DNA of 64,000 bases from Podarcis raffonei (Eukaryota; Chordata; Lepidosauria; Squamata; Lacertidae). Location of the stretch: the NCBI RefSeq assembly GCF_027172205.1, contig NC_070614.1, positions 48,982,001 through 49,046,000 on the forward strand. Direction: 5' to 3'. The position numbers were made by a program, and so were the translations under genes. Below, piece by piece: positions 1 to 10,551 of the stretch (position 1 is the stretch's first letter; every line of letters begins with the position of its first letter). The notes under the pieces were generated by a model. It did no database searches and had not been told where the DNA came from. It saw only the letters and a program-made list of their open reading frames with translations.

Positions 1-572
1 ACAGCCAATACAGCCCTTATAGGGGGTGATGCAAATTGCTGTCCAAAAATAGCTAGCTATCTCCACATTGGGTTTGGAGAACCAGGCTGCCATGACAAAG
101 GCTCAGAAGGAGAAGGAAAGGACTGAGGACGGCACTGAGCAGAGTTGGGTGGTGGTAGCCATTTCAGGGATAAGTGACAGCAAGGGAGAGACGCCTGAAA
201 TGATCATGGAGACTATGGTGCTTAGAAAGAACTTGATACCTCGGTTTTAGAACATAATCCGCTCCAGAAGACCACTTGACTTCCGAAATGTGCAAAAACC
301 GAAGCATGCCATTTCTGGAAGCATTTGCTCCTGGAAAACTCAGTACAGAAGCAGTATTGTGGCACATTCGGCTTCTGAAAAGCGTTCGAAAACCGAAGCA
401 GTTGTTTCCGGGTTTTCAGCGTTTGGAAACCGAAACATTCAACTTCCAAGACGTTTGAAAACCGAGGTACCACTGTATTACGAAGGGGAACCATAAAAGA
501 AAGTCAGGAGGAGCTGGAAGTATGGGGAAGGGGCTCAACGTTGCTTCATTGACCTTCTCCTTCCTCCCACAG
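1..572 (+). other. LRP10 intron with a Tigger-like MITE
   Basis: No coding exon is recognised here. Positions 1-230 show nothing identifiable; 231-475 is a decayed inverted-repeat transposon (listed separately). The stretch ends in the polypyrimidine tract of the acceptor at 571-572. Confidence 0.6.
231..475. mobile_element. Tigger/mariner-type MITE, decayed
   Basis: The right end reads AAAACCGAGGTACCACTG followed by TA. The left end, near 231, carries the matching GATACCTCGGTTTT. Internal repeats of AAAACCGAAGC support a non-autonomous pogo/Tigger-like element. The left boundary is uncertain by about 15 bases. Confidence 0.6.
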
Positions 573-705
573 CTGTCTGTCAAGGCTACCCTGACATCCG
601 GAAGGAGCCACAAGGCCAGATCCGTAGCCCTTCTTCCCAAGGGACGACATACAGCAGTTGTAGCTGGGTCATTCTGGCCGACCCTGAGGAGATCATCAGT
701 ATCAG
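573..705 (+). CDS. LRP10: LRP10 coding exon, first half of CUB1
   Basis: The exon follows a pyrimidine-rich AG and ends in AG|GTGAG. It enters with two bases of a split codon (phase 1 intron) and reads VCQGYPDIRKEPQG...CSWVILADPEEIISI. It holds the first two Cys of CUB1 and the CSW motif. Confidence 0.9.
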
Positions 706-3700
706 GTGAGAAGGGAGCACTTTTAGTTGGGCCCGGAAACCAACCTCACATGAGCGCATCCTTCAGATTTCCTGGGGAGCAACACACAGAAGCAAAAGTT
801 GGCATGCATACTTGATCTCTCTCGATCTCTTTCTCTTTTCCTTCCACAGGTTCCAGCACTTTCATCTCTCCTGTACCTCGGAGATGCTGATCATCCAGTC
901 AGCCTCGCTCCCTTCATCCCCTTGGAAAATCTGTGGCTACCACACACCTGAGCCCCTCCGGATAAAGGGAGGCAACGTGACCCTGAGTTACAACTGGAAG
1001 TTCATGACAGGAGATGGGTTTCAGCTGAAATATGAGAGAGGTACGGAGGAGTCCACAGCCCTGGTGCATTATGGGAAGAAAAGGGAAGCTTCTCTCCCCA
1101 TCAATTTCCCTCCCTGATTATTGTTTCCAATTATCCATCTCCTTCTACACACACGCATGTATACATGGACCTCCTTTCCCTCCGTTTTGTGGGTGGGGTG
1201 CTATTTTTCATCTAAAGTGTGGCTCGCCCTTCTTTCTTATTTAAAAAAACAACCACCACAAACTGATTTGGGAATGAGGAAAGAAAACCTCAAGGCTGAA
1301 AAAATCAGAAAGTGAGAGAAACCAGAACTGAAGGGGTCCCCCATCCCTGCAGTTTCCGAGCACAATTCAACTGTTGGTGCTGACCTTTAAAGACCTAAAC
1401 TGCCTCAAAGGCCCAGTATACCTGAAGGAGCATCTCCACCCCCATCGTTCAGCCCAGACACCGAGGGCCTTCTGGTGGTTCCCTCACTGCGAGAAGTGCA
1501 GCTACAGGGAACCGAGCAGAGGGCCTTCTCGGTGGTGGCAGCCACCTTGTGCAACTCCCTCCCATCAGATGTCAAGGAAATAAGCAGCTATCTGACTTTT
1601 AGAAGACATCTGAAGGCAGCCCTGTTTAGGGAAGTTTTTAATGTTGGATGCTTTATTGTGTTTTTGATATTCTGTTGGGAGCCACCCAGATGGCTGGGGA
1701 AACCCAGCCAGATGGGCGGGGTATAAATGTGTTGTTGTTGTGGTTACCGCCAACACACATCTCCAAAGCTGATGGAATACTAATCTGTATATTATTGGCC
1801 CTGCCCATCCCATGCCTCTTTTGGTTTCCTATCAGTCCCTCTGACAGCTTCATTCTGTGTTTTCCACACCCTTTCCCTCACTCTCTCTCTCTGCTCCAGA
1901 AGCCAGCAGGCCACCCGTCTTCCCCTGCAACCTCACCCTGGACAACTTCTACGGCATCTTTTTCTCGCCCGGCTTCGCCTCCGACTCCTACCTGGGCGCT
2001 GCGCATTGCCAGTGGGCCCTCGACGCCCACGACAGCCGGCCTCTGAGCATCCGCTTCACCGCCCTCAGCCTGGGCGTCGGGGACTCCCTGAGGGTGTACG
2101 AGGGGGCGCCCGGATCCGCGCCGCGCCCCCGCTTGCTGCGCAACCTCGACTACACCAGCAACAAGAAAATGGTCGCCGTGGACTCGCCTTCCAGCCGTGC
2201 GTGGGTGTCCTATGAGGCGGCGCCGGGAACATCAGGCCGCGGCTTCAACGCCACCTACCACGTGCGGGGCTTCTGCGTCCCATGGGATTTCCCCTGCGGC
2301 GGAGGTGACGGCGAGGGGGCCACTTGCTACAGCGCTGCCGAGCGCTGCGACGGGTTTTGGGACTGCGCCAGCGGCGCCGATGAGGACGGCTGCAAAGGCT
2401 GCCCCGTGGGGCAGTACCCCTGTGGGGGGCGCGGGATCGGCGGGGCCGGCTGCTACGGGCCGGCCGACCGCTGCAATTACCAGACTTTCTGTGCCGACGC
2501 TGCGGACGAGCGCCATTGCTATTCGTGCCAGCCGGGCAACTTCCGGTGCCGGGACGGGCGCTGCATCTACGAGAGCTGGGTGTGCGACGGGCAGGCGGAC
2601 TGCATTGACGCCTCCGACGAGGCGGACTGCTCCTACGTCCTCCCGCGGAAAGTGGTGACGGCGGCGGTCATCGGCAGCCTGGTGTGCGGCCTTCTCTTGG
2701 TGATCGCGCTGGGCTGCACCTGCCGACTGTATGCCCTCCGCAGCCACGAGTTTGGGTGAGGGAAGCAGCCGGGGAGCGAGGGGCAAGGCTGGGGCTTAGG
2801 GAATGTGCACACGAGATATCAAAAATGGGGAGAGCAATGGAAACTGGGGGCAGGACTGGGAATGCGGGTGGGAAGTATAGGAATGGAGGCATACAGAGAG
2901 GGAGGACAGATGTCCCCAGGAAGTACTGTGATCATGGTACCCTGGTGTATAGAAATCTGCTTTATTTGCTTAAATACCTTCCTCTTCAGCCAAGGGTGGA
3001 TTTAATTTAAATCAAATCGATCTAAATTACTACTCAGTAAGACTTGATTTAAATCATTTTTTTACAGAAAGACTTATTCTTGCTGGTATAATCTTAATAT
3101 TTACATGCAGATGAAGGTTTCATTTTCAGAATGAACCTTCTGAATGAAGGTTTCGTTTTCAGAGTTATTTTTACAGTTATATCAAAAATTACAGATATGG
3201 TTATACTATTAAAAATACATGGACAGATGATTATGAAATTATTGTGAGGTTTAATAAGTTAACTGTTTATATTGGCACAACTTTTCTGCTGTACTTTATT
3301 GGAAGGAGAAAAATAATAATTTCCTTAATAGTAATTTAAACAATTTATTTAACTAAAACAATAACATTATAGCATATGTATCCATGTTTGTTAACTGATG
3401 TGGTTAAACAATTTTTTCTAATTTTTTCATGTGTGGTAACACTCAGTCTGTTTTTTAAGTGACTGAGTGTTACCACACATGAAAAACTTAAAACAAATCC
3501 TTATTTCCTGATGAATAGCATTTAGTCTATAGTGTAACTATCCTTACAAAGCATTTTATTTTAAAAGCCTGAATTTTTAATTTTTTTAAATCCTTGATTT
3601 TTATCCACCCTGCTTCAGCCAGAAGCAGGCTCCTAGAGCAGGTTACAAATGTCCATGATAAGACAGTCCCTGCCCTCAGGCTTACAGTCTAAAAGGTATA

Positions 3701-3951
3701 ACATGAAAGGAAGAAAGGATCCGGAGGGAAAAAGCAAAGTCTGTCTTAAATGCCAGAGCTTTTGTAACAGCCTGCTGGACAGTTCAAGGAAAGCTGCTGG
3801 CTTTTCTCAGTAGAGGTGATAGCAAGATCCTGCCATCTTATCCCTCTGTTCCTGTAGCCTGATGGGATGGCTGCTGTGGGCGGCAGCTGAGAGAGGAGCC
3901 CGATGGACATGGTGAACCAGTGGCCTAGCCGCTGTGGGTTCAGCTATTGCC

Positions 3952-3982
<31 letters not shown>

Positions 3983-6705
3983 TTATTTATACCCCACCCA
4001 TCTGGCTGGGTCTCCCCAGCCACTCTGGGCAGCTTCCAACTGAATATTAAAAACAATACAGCACCAAACATTAATAACTTCCCTAAACAGGGCCGCCTTC
4101 AGTTGTCTTTTAAAAGTAAAATAGTTGTTTATTGCCTTGACATCTGATGGGAGGGCGTTCCACAGGGTAGGCACCACTACCGAGAAGGCCCTCTGCCTGG
4201 TTCCCTGTAAATAATGTTGCCGTTTTAACAGGAGATATTGTAGAGCTGGAAAATGTGGGCGATGAAAATTAACTCGGGAGCATCCAACAAAACTGGATGT
4301 TGGAAGATTCGGGAAAGGCAAAATAAAGCGTTTCTTCTCACAGCGCATAGTTAAAACTATGGAATTGGTTCCCATGAGAAGCAGTGAGGACCCCCAACTT
4401 GGACAGATTTAAATGAGGATCGGACGAATTTGTGGAGGATAACGCTATCAATGGCTGATGGCCACAGGGGCTATGCTCCACCTGCATGGCCGGAGGCAAT
4501 GGGAATTGCATTTGGGGAGAGTGCCATTGCACCCTGTTCCTTTTTGTGGACATTGGGTTGGCCACTTGTAGGAACAGGATGTTGGGCTGGACAGGCCCCC
4601 AGCCTGATCCAGCAGGGCGCATCGTCTGTTGTTATGAAGTGAAAGGAAGTTGAAATTGGAAACTTCCACTCAGACAGAGAGAGGGAGAGTTAAGGAGGGA
4701 TAAGAAAAGAATGTTATGGAGGGATGGAGAGGGGTGACGGGTGCAGCTCTCGTCTCACACTTTGTGTGTGTCTCTTTCTCCCCACAGTATCTTATCCCCC
4801 TTGTCGCGGATGGAGGCCCGGCTGGTGCAACGGCAGGCACCACCTTCCTACGGGCAACTCATTGCTCGCGGCATCATCCCCCCTGTCGAAGGCTTCCCCA
4901 CGGAGCACCCTCATCAGGTCAGCAAATTCCTAACATTTGTAGAACCTGAGGTATGAGGCAAAATGTACAGGCCCCACTCTCTTCGTTTTTGTGTGTGAGA
5001 GAAACACTCCCTAAAGCCTTTTGTTTGTCCACTCTACCAGAAAGATTCCTATGAGTGCCCCATGTCTTGACTCCCCATGTCTCCCCACGTAGCCGGGCAA
5101 GATTGAAATTGTCTCTGAGGTCTAAGATGTTACATTATTCTGGCTACTTGGCTGCCACTGGGATTGCAAACTGCACAGATGCCTCTCTGTAAGCTCCATT
5201 GCTTGTACGATGGGATATCCATATGGCTCGGGCCAATTATAACCACAGCTGGGAAATGGCCCTCATATTAAGATGCAATTCGTTCTTAGAAAGCCGTGTC
5301 TTTGAGGCAGAAGTCTGGGGACTCTGAGCCGGGAGTTTTGAGGAGCAAGAGGCAACAAGAGCACTCGGGCGAGGCTGTGTCAAGTAGCTCTCGCCATATT
5401 GAGGGCCTGCAATGAGTGTCAGTATTGCAGCCTCCTATATCACTCGGTTCTGAAGAGAACTCTGAAAACTCTGGGACCATTGCATGCCAAGATGCAAAGA
5501 CCTGAATAATACGTGTGCCCAGCAAAGGAACTGCAGGGCATGCATCTGTAGAAAGAGAGCATAAATACCTTACTGGAGTCTTCCCAACATATTGACCATC
5601 TCAGGCCCTATGATTGGCAGGGGAGGCCTTTTTAATGTTACCACCTCTGGCTGCTGCCTGGATGGCGTTGACCCATGACAGGGACTTTTGGGTGGTGGCT
5701 CTGCATTTGTGTGGTGCCCTCAATGGTGAGGTGCACCTGTCTCCCGCATTATTGGCTTTCAGGATGAATTTTTATGACATGCCTGTTTACCCAGGCATTT
5801 GACTGATGCCAGCTACTGAAAATGTTGAAATTAGTAACTGTGAGGGAATGCAATTGTTATTAGTGTTTTCCAGATTTGTGTTTTTGATGTTTCAAATACC
5901 TTTTCTAGTTTAGATTGTACTGTTTTGACATGTTTGCCACACCGGGCTGCTTTGGGGAGTGGGATGGGCAGGTTGCAAAGGTAATAAAGGAATAAATGGA
6001 TAAATACGCCCTCCTGGGATTTCTTGAGGGACTCTCCCTGCCAGGTAAACACACTTGTGTTTGGTTTTCGGTCTGTCCTAATTCCTCACCACCCTTCCCT
6101 CTGCTCTATCATTTCAGAATTCAGTGCTGGGGAACTTGAGGTCTCTGCTGCATATGTTCCGCCACGACACAGTCGCCGCCACTGCCGCTGGTGGGAACCG
6201 CCGCCCACATCGCAGCCGCTTCCTGCGCCGCTTGGCGAGGCGCATGCGGCGGTTGGGACTGCTGCCTCGGCCTGCTCCAACCACCTCCACTTCTGCCTCC
6301 GCTGCCGCCGCCACTACCACTACCACAACCACCTCTTCGTCACACTCCACTCCGGATACCCTGCCTGAGCCACTACCCGGAGAGGAAAACACAACTTCCG
6401 GCCAGCTGGAAGAGCAAGCCCCGCCTCTTCCCCAGAAGGCCCCGCCCCCACCTGCCGAGCCTGCGCCAGAGCCCCAGGCCCCGCCCCCTCCCACCCCGCG
6501 GTTTTCGGGGATGATGCGCTCTCTCCGCGTACGGCTGTTCTCCCCTGCGCTGCCATGCTCTGTGGAGGCAGGCAATCCTCTCAGCGCCCCTCCGTCTCCC
6601 GAAGACGAGGATGACGTCCTTCTGGTGTCCCTCACCGTGCCCGACTCCGAGAGCGGAAGCGCGTCTGCCGACTGGGCTGCGGACGACGAGCCCCTTCTGA
6701 CCTGA
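573..6705 (+). CDS. LRP10: LRP10, low-density lipoprotein receptor-related protein 10 (5' partial)
   Basis: Coding exons 573-705, 850-1040, 1900-2755, 4788-4917 and 6118-6705 (stop TGA 6703-6705) join in frame with GT-AG introns. The first exon, with the signal peptide, lies left of the window. The product is a type I membrane receptor of the trans-Golgi and endosomes. In order I see CUB1, CUB2, three LDL-A modules with Cys and acidic SDE/DE signatures, a transmembrane helix after SYVLPRK, and a long Pro-rich cytoplasmic tail. The tail has a PPSY motif and two acidic dileucine (DxxLL) motifs, DDVLL and DEPLL, the signals that bind GGA adaptors in this family. Similarity to human LRP10 as I recall it is continuous except that the first LDL-A module between CUB1 and CUB2 is missing. 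The large exon is very GC-rich while its introns are AT-rich. Synteny with REM2, RBM23 and PRMT5 supports the call. Confidence 0.95.
850..1040 (+). CDS. LRP10: LRP10 coding exon, second half of CUB1
   Basis: Acceptor TTCCACAG, donor GAGAG|GTACGG. It reads RFQHFHLSC...KICGYHTPEP...GGNVTLSYNW...GFQLKYER and ends in phase 1. The conserved GGNVT and GF.L.Y blocks complete the CUB fold. Confidence 0.9.
1349..1738 (+). mobile_element. L2-clade LINE 3' fragment in LRP10 intron
   Basis: It carries the C-terminal reverse-transcriptase reading KGPVYLKEHLHPH and REVQLQGTEQRAFS, followed by the 3' UTR signature GGGCGGGGTATAAAT. It is 5'-truncated and lies in the intron where LRP10's first LDL-A exon would be expected. 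Confidence 0.8.
1900..2755 (+). CDS. LRP10: LRP10 coding exon, CUB2, LDL-A modules and transmembrane helix
   Basis: An 856-base exon after CTGCTCCAG, ending TTTGG|GTGAG. It encodes CUB2 (from FPCNLTLDNFYG to GFNATYHVRG), then three LDL-A modules ending DEDGC, DERHC and DEADC, then the juxtamembrane SYVLPRK and the helix AAVIGSLVCGLLLVIALGC. It starts in phase 1, so it joins directly to the CUB1 exon in frame. Base composition is far more GC- and CpG-rich than the flanks. Confidence 0.95.
2992..3612. mobile_element. Non-autonomous hAT transposon with intact 8-bp target duplication
   Basis: The terminal inverted repeats begin AAGGGTGGATTTAATTT on the left (consensus probably CAGGG) and end ATTTTTATCCACCCTG on the right. 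The octamer CTTCAGCC sits at 2984-2991 and again at 3613-3620, the 8-bp duplication expected of hAT elements. The 621-base interior is AT-rich without an ORF. Confidence 0.85.
3423..3486. repeat. Perfect 26-bp inverted repeat, 12-nt loop
   Basis: Arms 3423-3448 and 3461-3486 are exact reverse complements. The hairpin lies inside the hAT element and is either part of its fold or a smaller nested element. Confidence 0.9.
3952..4210 (-). mobile_element. L2-clade LINE 3' fragment
   Basis: Minus-strand reading gives LQGTRQRAFSVVVPTLWNAL and LPSDVKAINNYFTFKRQL, the usual end of the L2 reverse transcriptase. It is followed by the 3' UTR and an (AAT)n-type tail at 3952-3982. Confidence 0.85.
4211..4640 (+). 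repeat. Interspersed repeat ending GGCCTGATCCAGCAGG-type motif
   Basis: It resembles several other stretches in the window (30740-31090, 32335-32395, 57025-57105 and, inverted, 22222-22320). All carry 'lightly degraded' versions of TTGGCCAC...AGGATG...CTGATCCAGCAGG. It is probably a LINE 3' portion; I cannot assign the family. Confidence 0.55.
4788..4917 (+). CDS. LRP10: LRP10 coding exon, juxtamembrane cytoplasmic tail
   Basis: It follows TTTCTCCCCACAG and ends CATCAG|GTCAGC in phase 0. It reads ILSPLSRMEARLVQ...APPSYGQLIARG...VEGFPTEHPHQ. PPSY is a PY motif of the type bound by NEDD4-family WW domains (known motif class; binding here is inferred). Confidence 0.92.
4918..6117 (+). other. 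LRP10 last intron
   Basis: Nothing coding is seen. The part from about 5825 to 6003 is a LINE 3' end terminating in an AATAAATGGATAAATA-like tail. The rest shows no recognisable feature. Confidence 0.55.
5825..6003 (+). mobile_element. LINE 3'-UTR fragment
   Basis: The CACACCGGGCTGCTTTGGG segment followed by GGTAATAAAGGAATAAATGG resembles the 3' end of CR1/L2-group LINEs seen elsewhere in this window. Confidence 0.5.
6118..6705 (+). CDS. LRP10: LRP10 last coding exon, cytoplasmic tail
   Basis: It follows CTATCATTTCAG and runs 588 bases to the TGA. It starts NSVLGNLRSLLHMF, continues through an Arg-rich block, a short Thr/Ser run and Pro-rich APPPP repeats, and ends EDEDDVLLVSL...DDEPLLT. 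Both DxxLL endosome/TGN sorting motifs are present. The Thr run and Pro repeats are low-complexity and probably lineage-variable. Confidence 0.94.
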   Translation, partial: NSVLGNLRSLLHMFRHDTVAATAAGGNRRPHRSRFLRRLARRMRRLGLLPRPAPTTSTSASAAAATTTTTTTSSSHSTPDTLPEPLPGEENTTSGQLEEQAPPLPQKAPPPPAEPAPEPQAPPPPTPRFSGMMRSLRVRLFSPALPCSVEAGNPLSAPPSPEDEDDVLLVSLTVPDSESGSASADWAADDEPLLT

Positions 6706-7995
6706 GCGGCCTTCTGCAGCAGCATCCAGACTCTCTTACCCAAACACTGGACGTTGCCTTTTAAGAACTGCACACAGGGTTACTTATGCACAACAGCAGA
6801 AGCAGAATTTTTTCCACCTCTCCCCCACAACCCACCAGCAATCCCTTCCCTTCCCGCTTCCCTAAAGGTATATTTTGTGGTGTATGGGAAAGGATGGCAG
6901 TTAAAAAAAAAGAAGAAAGTTCTTAAAGGTTATTTTCCACGCTTGGCGTTTGAGCAAGAGAATAGGGGCCACCGCGACACCTCTCTTTCCTCAGTCATTT
7001 TGAGGATTGAAATACCAGCTCAGCGGAACAGGGGAGCGATGCTTGCGTACCACGTAAATCGGGGTTCTTTAAAGGGGAGAGATTCTGATCTGGTATACCG
7101 TCGCTGTTTCTAGTTCTGCGCAACGAGACGAGAGAAAACAAATCCCTAGGGGCCACCCAGTTATCTTGACACCTCCATCTTCTGAGAGCTGCCTGCCGCG
7201 GGTTTTGTTTCAGTCAGTGCTGAAATCGCGGCTTGTGTGGAAGAAGTGATAGGAGTACATGCACTTGACATTTTAAGAAATGTTCTTGGAAAGTGAGGAG
7301 GAGGAAATGAAATATACTTCTGCAGGGAGAAGCTCAGCTATGTCTGCCTGAAGGAAGGAGAGTTATGTAGTAGTCAGAAGTAACCCTTACAGGCACTGTA
7401 ACCCTTAAAAGCAGTGACTAAATTGGCGGGACCCCAATCCTAATTTTGCAATGCCACAGCAGAGAGGAAAAAATCAAGTGATTCAGGTGGACTAGAAAAT
7501 TATTATTGTGGAGTTGTGGAAAGATTAAAAGAAGGAGGAAAGGCTGAAGTCAGCAACTCAGCTTAAATTCTTCTGCAGTAGTTGCAAAACAACATTTTGA
7601 CTGTGCACTCCCTATGTATGTTTACTCAGGAGTAAATCCCAAATTTGTTCAAATGGACTTACTCCCTGGTATAGAGATAGAATTGCAGCCTTAGGCAGGG
7701 AAAAGGATGGACAATATTTTGTTCCCTTTATTGATTAAATGTTTTGTAAGTAAGCTATTTTTTGAAAAAACACAGAAAATGAAAGAAGTTAAATTTTGCA
7801 CATGGAATATCCAAACAGCTTTAAATAAGGAAAATTTGTATGAAGGATTTATTTTTGTAAAGAAAACACTCCTTGAGAAGAGTGATCAGTTAAGATTTTT
7901 AGTCGTGATCATTGCAGATTATTTCTTTGGCGGTGACCAAAAGCACAGAAAACGATGCATGGATCCAAAGGCCCAATAAATTAACATAACTTGGT
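6706..7995 (+). other. LRP10: LRP10 3' untranslated region, likely extent
   Basis: AATAAA at 7975-7980 is the first canonical poly(A) signal after the stop. 7604-7692 looks like a small MITE. ATTAAA at 9739-9744 is a possible distal site. The transcript end is inferred only. Confidence 0.45.
7975..7980 (+). terminator. LRP10: Candidate LRP10 poly(A) signal
   Basis: AATAAA on the plus strand, 1.27 kb past the LRP10 stop. Use is unproven. Confidence 0.4.
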
Positions 7996-8590
7996 ATAAA
8001 TGATGATAAAAATTAGATTTTAAAAGGTAAAGGTTATATCTGGCTATTTAATATAAAGAGTACTATTTTTAAAAGATGAAGCTAAGGCTTCGTTCAAGCC
8101 AGTCAGAGCACGAAGAGTTGTTTTTCTAAATATGACGTTAGAACAGTTAACAACTCTTAATTCTACCTGATTTTTTTTTTAAGGCAGTGGCTCATTCTTA
8201 AGCATCTTTCTTAGACAGGTGTTTAAAAAGGAGCATAAAAGGGTCATATTTTCATTGAGTCTTTGCCCAGATCTTTGTATGTCTATTTTTAAAAATAATA
8301 ATAATAATTAACTGACAATATTCAAAAAATAATTTCAAAAGGACATTGTGGGTGACTTCCAATGTTATCTGCCCGTTTGTGCAAAAGATATCAGCTTTGC
8401 GCAAGAATGTTTCTGGTTTCTCCTCTGCTGCCTCCAGATCTTCTTCAGAGGGTCCCCTTGCCTTCTGGAGCATAATTTGAGGGTTTCAGGAGGGGCTGAA
8501 GGGGCAAGAGAGGAAGGAGAGCCCACATTTCAGAAGTGGAATTTCTCTCACACTCTCTTGCCTCTTGCCCATTAGGTGTGAATTGGAGCT

Positions 8591-8713
8591 GGGGAACCTC
8601 TGAGCCTCCAAACATTGTTGGACTCCAACTCCCAGCACCCCAACTATCTTGGACAGAAGTTGGCACTCATGGGAGTTGTAGTCCAGTAGCGTCGGAGGTA
8701 TCGCAGGTTCCTT
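8591..8713. repeat. hAT-type fold-back MITE copy
   Basis: Imperfect inverted repeat with GACTCCAACTCCCAGCA on one side and ATGGGAGTTGTAGTCCAG on the other. The same family recurs at 13215-13345, 48619-48753, 48963-49098, 58620-58735 and 61690-61805. Confidence 0.7.
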
Positions 8714-9908
8714 ATCCCCTACCACAGGGTGTGTGGTGGCCATGCTTCTGAAAACCAGTAGCAAGGCTAAGCTATGTCTGTATAAAGCTTTATAGAGGTG
8801 AAAGAAAACAGCTTTTCCTTGTTGCTTTTCAACTGACACGATTCTCTGTCCGGAGATTCATTTTGGCAATAACAGGCTCAGATGCAATGACCATGATGGA
8901 TTCTTCTTCTACTTCTACTTCTACTGTTGATCCAGCTGTTGATATGCAAACGGGGGGGGGGGGGTGAGGTGGAAGCCCCGCCAGATTAGAAAGTCTGCAG
9001 AACATTCCAAATCAAAACGATACACTGCAATCCTGTCAGGTAAAGAAACCTCCTAACAGGATTTTGCTAAACCGGTGCCTTCTTAATCGCACAATCTATG
9101 GGCGCTCCACGTGACTCAGACGAAGCAAACCAGGGCAGAGGTGGGGGGGCCTCTGCAATTGGCAGCTATTACTGTACCTCTCCTGGCACACCTGGGCCTT
9201 GAACGCCTTCCCCAGGAAGGATGGGAAGTGGGGCTGCGACTCCCATCATCCCTAAGCCAGCACAGTCAGTACACAGGGATTATGGGAGCTGCAACCTCTG
9301 GAAGGCCACAAATTCCCTGTCTCCCCCCTTTAAAAAAAAGAGTTAGGTGAGATGTTCAAGCCCCGTTGAAATGGACCCACGGTGCATTGGTTCCCCTGGC
9401 TTTGTTAGCTGCTGGCACAAGTATGTATGCGTGTGAGATATATAGATATATATACATATATAAATTATATATAATTTATTCTTATTTGCTGACAAGAGAT
9501 GCTTCTCGGAGAAATCAGTGGCGACATTTAATGGAAGCCAGGAGTTCATGTTTTACTGCTGTCTTGTTCTGTTCTCTCCCCCATCTGGGTAGGTGTGTGT
9601 GGATAACTGACAACGTCGAGTTCTAGATGAGCAAATATTTGCACTGTGTATTTTAGTCCGTTGAGCTGTGACCACTAACTGGGGCCGCGCTGTTTTGTTA
9701 TTTCACCTTCTGTTGCCTTTTCGAGTTTTTTGCTAAGAATTAAAAAGAGAGATTTTGAACTGTAAGGTGGATTCCCACACCGGTCTTTCTGTTTCTGAGC
9801 CAACTAATTAACCGGCTGCCAAAAAAGGCTTGTAGGTTTCAGCGGATGTGATGAGGGAAGAGACCCATTTGCCTAGAGCTGTTTCTACGGTCAGTTGTTG
9901 CAATTACT

Positions 9909-10000
9909 TCAACTCTGGTCCACCTCTGACGTGCTTATGAGGGCGAGTCCCAAATCAACTCTGGTCTGCCTCTGACGTGCGTATGAGGGCGAGTCCCAAA
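9909..10000 (+). repeat. 46-bp tandem duplication, two units
   Basis: Units 9909-9954 and 9955-10000 differ at about three bases. Confidence 0.85.
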
Positions 10001-10244
10001 TTGAAGAGTCTACCCCTCTAGCCATGATCAAGGTTGTGTCTCTCTCATCCCAGGGTTAGCAGATTGTGTAAACCAGCCTTTCCCAAGCTGGTGCCCTTGA
10101 GATGTTTTGGGAACTACAATTCCCAACCTGCCAGCCAGGTTTCCCCCACCCTCCAACGTAGTGCAGAATTAAGAGAAGAAATGTGGGGAGCCACAGAGAG
10201 ACAGAATGGCTTGACGTTATCCCAGGATACTTGGCAAAGACATA

Positions 10245-10486
10245 CAGTGGTACCTCGGGTTAAGTACTTAATTCATTCCGGAGGTCCGTACTTAACCTGA
10301 AACTATTCTTAACCTGAAGCACCACTTTAGCTAATGGGGCCTCCTGCTGCTGCCGCACTGCCGGGACACGATTTCTGTTCTCATCCTGAAGCAAAGTTCT
10401 TAACCTGAAGCACTATTTCTGGGTTAGCAGAGTCTGTAACCTGAAGCGTATGTAACCTGAAGCGTATGTAACCCGAGATACCACTG
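10245..10486. mobile_element. Tigger-type MITE, well preserved
   Basis: It begins CAGTGGTACCTCGGGTTA and ends TAACCCGAGATACCACTG, flanked by TA on both sides (10243-10244 and 10487-10488). It is 242 bases long with internal TTAACCTGAAGC repeats and no ORF. TA duplication and these ends fit the pogo/Tigger group. Confidence 0.85.
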
Positions 10487-10515
10487 TATGTGAGTGAAAA
10501 TACATCGGGACCCTT

Positions 10516-10551
10516 TGTTCTTACAGACTGCTACATCAGTCTGTAAGAACA
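10516..10551. repeat. Short perfect hairpin, 15-bp stem, 6-nt loop
   Basis: Arms TGTTCTTACAGACTG and CAGTCTGTAAGAACA flank CTACAT. No U-run follows, and no function can be assigned. Confidence 0.8.

Larger units (their letters stand above)
2756..4787 (+). other. LRP10 intron, mostly transposon-derived
   Basis: From left to right it holds a hAT element (2992-3612), an (AAT)n-tailed L2 fragment on the minus strand (3952-4210) and a further interspersed repeat (4211-4640). No exon is recognised. Confidence 0.7.

Noticed and set aside
1041-1348. Hidden LDL-A exon
   Set aside because: All three frames lack the Cys spacing and the acidic D.SDE motif.
2197-2786. Long open frames overlapping LRP10 in other frames
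   Set aside because: Ala/Arg-rich shadows caused by high GC; they lack domains and splice sites.
6114-6773. 219-residue minus-strand open frame
   Set aside because: Antisense shadow of the GC-rich LRP10 last exon; Gly/Val runs mirror its Pro and Thr codons.
9430-10000. Repeats as a CRISPR-like array
   Set aside because: Only two tandem units without spacers, in vertebrate DNA.
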